Origin: UBA970 sp049419605
Lineage (GTDB): Bacteria; Bacillota_I; Bacilli_A; RFN20; CAG-826
Direction: 5' to 3'
NCBI GenBank assembly: GCA_049419605.1
Contig: JBMSKF010000022.1
Location: 1-8,937 of the forward strand
DNA length: 8,937 bases
The notes below the pieces were generated by a model that was not told the origin of the DNA, made no database searches, and saw nothing but the letters and a program-made list of their open reading frames with translations. This document shows, in pieces, positions 5,979 to 8,937 of the stretch. How positions within the stretch are numbered: the first letter of the stretch is position 1; each line of letters starts with the position of its first letter. The position numbers and the translations under genes were made by a program.

Positions 5979-6377
5979 TTAAGAAAAAATGCTGTATTGA
6001 ACAAGTTCCCAAAGATTGCCGTATAAGTCTTTGAATTGAGCACGTTCACCGTATACTTCTTTGGTAATGGGTTTAACAAAGTTAACACCGCGATTCGTTA
6101 GGATTTTGACTACATTGTGCAGGTCTTGAGTCGATAAAACGATAAGCGGTCGACTGCCGGCTTGTTTACCAATGAGCGCAGTTTCTTCTTTGATTAATGG
6201 TTCATGAAGTAAAACGTGCACAGGAGATTGAATATCTGGGGCAACTTTGACCCATCGTCTAGAGGTGGTAATTAAAATATCTTCAATTAAAGTAAACCCC
6301 AAAGTCTTTGTAAAATAGGCAATGGCTTCATCGTATTGCTTCACAAATAAAGTAACAATATGTAATTTCATTTCCAT
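5979..6377 (-). CDS. VOC-superfamily (glyoxalase/dioxygenase-fold) protein
   Basis: A 132-residue single-module pair of beta-alpha-beta-beta-beta repeats. The first repeat spans about 4-60 (HIVTLFVKQYDEAIAYFTKTLGF, then RRWVKVAP and VHVLLHEP); the second spans about 76-128 (PLIVLSTQDLHNVVKILTNRG, then a loop and AQFKDLYGNLWELVQY). Candidate metal ligands of the fold are H6, H54 or H58, and E124. The DLYGNLWEL ending is typical of this superfamily, which includes glyoxalase I, extradiol dioxygenases, epimerases and bleomycin-binding proteins; the substrate is not predictable. ATG 6377 is chosen because of an extended -10 just upstream; ATG 6371 two codons later is an alternative. The stop is 6 bases before serine dehydratase, so the two are probably expressed together, although a metabolic link is not established. 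Confidence 0.88.
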   Translation of the reverse strand: MEMKLHIVTLFVKQYDEAIAYFTKTLGFTLIEDILITTSRRWVKVAPDIQSPVHVLLHEPLIKEETALIGKQAGSRPLIVLSTQDLHNVVKILTNRGVNFVKPITKEVYGERAQFKDLYGNLWELVQYSIFS

Positions 6378-6385
6378 ATGATTCT

Positions 6386-6394
6386 ATTTTAGCA
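6386..6394 (-). promoter_or_regulatory. Extended -10 promoter for the VOC-sdaA pair
   Basis: On the minus strand TGCTAAAAT contains the extended -10 TGn element joined to TAAAAT (5 of 6). It ends eight bases before the VOC ATG at 6377, so the transcript would have almost no leader. The -35 region (TTTTAA at 17 bases) is weak, as is common for extended -10 promoters. Confidence 0.42.
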
Positions 6395-6431
6395 AGTCAA
6401 AAGATGCTTTAAAAGGACTATTTTTGAATTT

Positions 6432-7337
6432 TTAAAGAAACCTTATCCAAGGAATGTTCACCGCAATAATAGAACCAAGAATAAACAGCATGCCAAAACT
6501 TTGTAGGAGTGTAATGGTTTCTTGGAGAATTAACATGCCGGCAAGTAAGGCAAAGACGGCTTCTAAACTCATGATTAAGGTTGCAATTGGTGCGCTTTTT
6601 GCACGTTTTTGCCCAATGATTTGAAAGGTATAGGCAATACAACTGGAGACAACACCGACATAAAGCAGTGCATAAACGGCTTCTGGTGACGTTAGGTAGC
6701 TAAAATTAACACCTTCTAACATGATGGTAGGAATCGCGGTGATAAGCGTAGCAACAGCAAATTGAACAAAGGAAAACATTAAAGAATCTAATTGGTTTTG
6801 AACTTGGTCTATAAAGAAAATCTGAAAGGCATAAGATATCGCACATCCAATGATCAATAAATCATATTGATTGATCATAAACTGTTCTTCTTGATTCATT
6901 GATAAAAAATAAAACCCGATGATGGCGCCTAACAATCCTAACCACACTGTCAAGGTAGGTCTTTTTCTAATGAAGAAACCAAGTAAAGGAACAAATAGGA
7001 TGTATAAAGAGGTTAAAAAACCTGCCTTACCACTGGTGGTGCCTAGCAAACCAACCTGTTGTAAAGTCATCGCGATGGATAACGCCAATCCTGAAAGGAC
7101 GGCTAAAATATAACCTTGAGGTTTACCTAACTTAGATAAATGTTTGTTTGGGTTGATTTTGCTGCGAATGAGAACAAATAAGCCCATAACAAAAGTAGCG
7201 ATCAAGCTACGGGTGGTGACAAACGTATATGGTTGCATCACATCATTGGCAACCGATTGGAAAATAAACGCTGTGCCCCAAATTATGCTTGCGGCAAGTA
7301 AAATCAATTCGCCAAAATATGACTTGAATATCTTCAT
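6432..7337 (-). CDS. EamA/DMT-superfamily transporter
   Basis: A 301-residue inner-membrane protein made of two tandem EamA repeats, about ten transmembrane helices, of the drug/metabolite transporter superfamily; members export amino acids or other metabolites. Repeat one covers about 9-146 (LLAASIIWGTAFIFQSVA, TTSGKAGFLTSLYILFVPLLGFF). Repeat two covers about 160-297 (YDLLIIGCAISYAFQIFFID, APIATLIMSLEAVFALLAGMLILQETIT and GSIIAVNI). The length and the E at 274 (LILQETIT), common before the last helices, fit the family. The start lies two bases after the stop of the Mrr-like membrane gene and lacks a ribosome binding site, implying translational coupling. The substrate cannot be assigned. 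Nearness to serine dehydratase makes an amino-acid-related substrate conceivable, but that is only guilt by association. Confidence 0.94.
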   Translation of the reverse strand: MKIFKSYFGELILLAASIIWGTAFIFQSVANDVMQPYTFVTTRSLIATFVMGLFVLIRSKINPNKHLSKLGKPQGYILAVLSGLALSIAMTLQQVGLLGTTSGKAGFLTSLYILFVPLLGFFIRKRPTLTVWLGLLGAIIGFYFLSMNQEEQFMINQYDLLIIGCAISYAFQIFFIDQVQNQLDSLMFSFVQFAVATLITAIPTIMLEGVNFSYLTSPEAVYALLYVGVVSSCIAYTFQIIGQKRAKSAPIATLIMSLEAVFALLAGMLILQETITLLQSFGMLFILGSIIAVNIPWIRFL

Positions 7338-7339
7338 GA

Positions 7340-8038
7340 TTATTGATCTTTGTTTGAGGTTGGGATGAAGGCTTGTAGACTCGTTATTGCTTGTTCTTGG
7401 GTGAGTAATTTAACGTTATAGAACCGGGCAAAGTTTAAATCATTCTCAACAAAGGTAGGTGGTTGTTGAATCAGCCAAGCTTCTTGCGCTTGATAAGTCA
7501 CTAACCCCTTGGATAAGTTTTGAACCATGGCATTTTCGTACTTATCGAAACTCGCAAGATTTTTCACCAGGATGCTGAGCTGATCATTTTGAATCAAGCC
7601 TTGGGCTGTGCTTGGATCTTGTTTGGGCAAGAATGTGACTTTCAACCCTGCTTGTTGGGCCAATTCTAGAATACTAACATAACGCTTAAACACTCCAGCA
7701 GACTGATTTGGATTATTTAAATTGGGATTCATTCTTTGCGCTTTGATTGTCTTGAAAGCCTCAGCGAAAGAAACAATCATTAACGTCATCATCATGACCA
7801 CCATGATGATGACTGGGATGAAAAAGAAAATGGGGTTAAAATCATCAGCAACAATGATATAGACAAAGTTAAAGATAAACGAAAGAATAAACAAGGTGAT
7901 ACCTACTAAAAAAATTCTTCCTACAGGACCATTTAAAGGCACGGAGCGCCCTGAGGAATAAAATCCCCTAGTACGCCCAAAGGTTGAGCGTCGTATAAAG
8001 GAACCATAACGTGAACGACCGAACCGTGTTCTTCTCAT
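7340..8038 (-). CDS. Arg-rich, two-helix membrane protein with a C-terminal domain resembling a degenerate Mrr-type nuclease fold
   Basis: A 232-residue protein in three parts. Residues 1-32 are strongly basic, with ten Arg, many Gly/Ser/Tyr/Phe and no acidic residues, and contain a repeated F-G-R-(S/T)-R unit at 6-10 and 20-24. Residues about 42-64 and 69-92 are two membrane helices. Residues about 115-226 are soluble: a helix (YVSILELAQQAG), strand GLKVTFLPK, strand LSILVKNL, then GLVTYQAQEAWLI and FARFYNVKLLTQEQAI. The order helix, strand, strand ending in Lys, later strand, then 'A-x-x-x-x-V-x-L-(L/I)-(D/T)-x-x-x-x' recalls the Mrr catalytic domain. The usual D...(E/Q)xK site is incomplete: only K159 is in place, with L157 where E/Q is expected. 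GAGG eight bases before ATG 8038 supports the start. It is coupled to the EamA transporter gene. Function unknown; the fold call is inference. Confidence 0.72.
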   Translation of the reverse strand: MRRTRFGRSRYGSFIRRSTFGRTRGFYSSGRSVPLNGPVGRIFLVGITLFILSFIFNFVYIIVADDFNPIFFFIPVIIMVVMMMTLMIVSFAEAFKTIKAQRMNPNLNNPNQSAGVFKRYVSILELAQQAGLKVTFLPKQDPSTAQGLIQNDQLSILVKNLASFDKYENAMVQNLSKGLVTYQAQEAWLIQQPPTFVENDLNFARFYNVKLLTQEQAITSLQAFIPTSNKDQ

Positions 8039-8061
8039 GTTATTTACCTCAATTATTGTCG

Positions 8062-8097
8062 CATAAATAAAAGGATTTTTAACATGAAGTATTTATG
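8062..8097. repeat. A/T-rich inverted repeat between two minus-strand genes
   Basis: CATAAATA (8062-8069) and TATTTATG (8090-8097) are perfect 8-bp inverted repeats 20 bases apart, in the gap between the 8109-8522 gene and the Mrr-like gene. There is no GC stem or T-tract, so it is a poor terminator. It could be a weak operator or chance in AT-rich DNA. Confidence 0.25.
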
Positions 8098-8108
8098 TAT
8101 CGATAAGC

Positions 8109-8522
8109 CTAATTCTTTTTCTTTAAATCAAGGATTAATCCAAATACAAACGTACCTGGAATACCAAATATCCAAACAGGAAATAGGAAGAACGTAAACC
8201 ATAAAACGGCTCCTCCAATGCCCAATAGGGTTAGGATACCCCACGCAGGTATGGAGAACAGCATTAATGGGAACAAAAGGAATCTTAAGGATTTAATGTG
8301 TTGGAAATGTTCACTCGTAGAAAACATGAAGTATGCAAGTCCGGGTGTCATTAATGCAAAATGAAGAATCGTCTTCCAAGTTTCTGGGGTTGTTGCTTCA
8401 CTTAATGTGATCAATGGAACTGTAATGAATAAGACACCGATAACATATAACCAAGTCATAAATAAGGCAAAAATGAGGTTAATAGAGGGCGATTTGAAGG
8501 GGGAAATAATTTTTTTAAGCAT
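8109..8522 (-). CDS. Four-helix membrane protein of unknown function
   Basis: I do not recognise the family. The 137-residue product has a basic N-terminus (MLKKIISPFKSPS), hydrophobic segments at about 14-39, 51-68, 79-100 and 101-131, and a basic C-terminus (DLKKKN). This predicts both ends in the cytosol with four spanning helices. Gly/Pro-rich stretches near the end (VWIFGIPGTFVFGLI) are common in small membrane proteins and carry no clear motif. The ATG at 8522 has no Shine-Dalgarno sequence; a strong extended -10 lies 21 bases upstream, giving a leader of about 15 bases of A and T only. It is followed, after 70 bases, by the Mrr-like membrane gene on the same strand and may be co-transcribed with it, since no convincing terminator separates them. 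Confidence 0.68.
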   Translation of the reverse strand: MLKKIISPFKSPSINLIFALFMTWLYVIGVLFITVPLITLSEATTPETWKTILHFALMTPGLAYFMFSTSEHFQHIKSLRFLLFPLMLFSIPAWGILTLLGIGGAVLWFTFFLFPVWIFGIPGTFVFGLILDLKKKN

Positions 8523-8543
8523 TAAAATTTATTAATTTTAATT

Positions 8544-8552
8544 ATTATATCA
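8544..8552 (-). promoter_or_regulatory. Extended -10 promoter for the 8109-8522 gene
   Basis: Minus strand TGATATAAT: extended TGn joined to a perfect TATAAT, with a poor -35 (TGAATT at a 17-base spacing). Predicted start is near 8537, 15 bases before the ATG. It is the only clear promoter between the tRNA-Phe terminator and the run of minus-strand genes. Confidence 0.5.
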
Positions 8553-8640
8553 ATTTAAATAGTAGAAATTCACCTAGTTTTTGCAAATTAAGATGATTGT
8601 TTTCATATATTAATGTAAGAGAAATTACATATCCCTAATA

Positions 8641-8667
8641 AAAATAAAAACCCGACTAATCGGGTTT
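8641..8667 (-). terminator. Rho-independent terminator after tRNA-Phe
   Basis: AAACCCGA (8648-8655) pairs perfectly with TCGGGTTT (8660-8667) around a CTAA loop. On the minus strand the stem leads into a TTTTTATTTT tract. It begins 7 bases beyond the tRNA-Phe CCA end. Confidence 0.85.
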
Positions 8668-8674
8668 GAAAGAG

Positions 8675-8750
<76 letters not shown>

Positions 8751-8762
8751 AACGCTTTTATC

Positions 8763-8791
8763 ACTTTACACGATTAGGACTTGTTTATCAA
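8763..8791 (-). promoter_or_regulatory. Candidate promoter of tRNA-Phe
   Basis: Minus strand TTGATA (8791-8786, 5 of 6), a 17-base spacer, and TAAAGT (8768-8763, 4 of 6), with transcription predicted to begin a few bases before G1 of tRNA-Phe at 8750. Together with the tRNA-Asp terminator upstream, it suggests the two tRNAs are separate transcripts. Confidence 0.45.
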
Positions 8792-8818
8792 GATAAAATA
8801 AGTGTCATTTTACCTTAT

Positions 8819-8847
8819 AAAATAAAAGATACTCATTGCTGAGTACC
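8819..8847 (-). terminator. Rho-independent terminator after tRNA-Asp
   Basis: On the minus strand GGTACTCA and TGAGTATC form an 8-bp stem (one G-T pair) closed by a GCAA tetraloop of the stable GNRA class, then a TTTTATTTTA tract. It lies 13 bases beyond the tRNA-Asp CCA end. Confidence 0.78.
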
Positions 8848-8860
8848 TATCAATCTTGAC

Positions 8861-8936
8861 TGGCGGACCAGACGGGAATCGAACCCGCGATCTTCTCCGT
8901 GACAGGGAGACATGTTAACCGCTACACCACTGGTCC
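8861..8936 (-). tRNA. tRNA-Asp (GTC)
   Basis: A full 76-base cloverleaf on the minus strand, ending one base from the window edge. The acceptor GGACCAG pairs with CTGGTCC, followed by discriminator G73 (the Asp identity base) and an encoded CCA. The D stem is GTGT/ACAT (one G-T pair); the anticodon stem TCTCC/GGAGA holds loop CTGTCAC with anticodon GTC. The T arm is GCGGG TTCGATT CCCGT. Its promoter would lie outside the window. Confidence 0.98.
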
Positions 8937-8937
8937 A

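Noticed and set aside
6407..6437. Inverted repeat CTTTAAAA / TTTTAAAG at the end of the EamA gene as a terminator
   Set aside because: The stem is almost entirely A/T, spaced 15 bases apart, and no T-tract follows it on the minus strand.
6418..6642. Minus-strand 74-residue frame, and plus-strand frames at 6919-7113 and 7144-7368
   Set aside because: They overlap the EamA transporter in other frames; their composition (Cys/His/Arg-rich or Lys/Pro-rich) is that of off-frame translation.
8613..8630. ATGTAA / TTACAT inverted repeat upstream of the 8109-8522 gene
   Set aside because: Only six base pairs of mostly A/T; expected by chance in such AT-rich intergenic DNA.

Overview
The window is AT-rich bacterial DNA using the standard code: complete genes end in TGA and tryptophan is TGG. 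A CcpA-type cre site, a Gram-positive-style lipoprotein sugar-binding protein, an Fe-S serine dehydratase typical of anaerobes, sparse Shine-Dalgarno sites and tRNAs with encoded CCA suggest a low-GC Firmicute or a non-parasitic Mollicutes-like lineage (Acholeplasma, Izemoplasma or Haloplasma type). This placement is inference; no rRNA or marker phylogeny is available here.

Nearly everything lies on the minus strand, so the biological order runs right to left. At the right edge are tRNA-Asp(GTC) and tRNA-Phe(GAA), each with its own terminator hairpin. Next come a small four-helix membrane protein (8109-8522), an Arg-rich membrane-anchored protein whose C-terminal domain resembles a degenerate Mrr-type nuclease fold (7340-8038), and an EamA/DMT transporter two bases behind it (6432-7337). 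A VOC-fold protein (5979-6377) and a single-chain Fe-S L-serine dehydratase (4776-5972) follow, then a small membrane protein with a C-T-P-C motif (4252-4740). Its apparent terminator lies inside the convergent neighbouring gene.

The only plus-strand genes are a complete tyrosine recombinase (3032-3886) and a four-helix membrane protein of unknown function (3908-4267). They form a two-gene unit between minus-strand genes. A small DUF3955-like protein diverges from the recombinase, with mirror-image start regions, and ndk follows it.

The left quarter is the beginning of an ABC sugar-uptake operon: a family-1 solute-binding lipoprotein (635-2143), then, 20 bases on, the first 204 residues of a second, probably very large, solute-binding-like protein that runs off the left edge. 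The operon has a well-formed promoter whose -35/-10 spacer contains a perfect consensus cre site, and a LacI-family-like palindrome just upstream of the ribosome binding site. This predicts control by both global catabolite repression and a local sugar repressor.

The most notable observations are the Mrr-like membrane protein, a set of genes whose -10 elements lie 6-8 bases from the start codon (candidate leaderless mRNAs), the terminator embedded in an antiparallel gene, and the serine dehydratase with Ser where a regulatory C-terminal Cys is known in the family. No CRISPR array, insertion sequence or complete novel defence system was seen.
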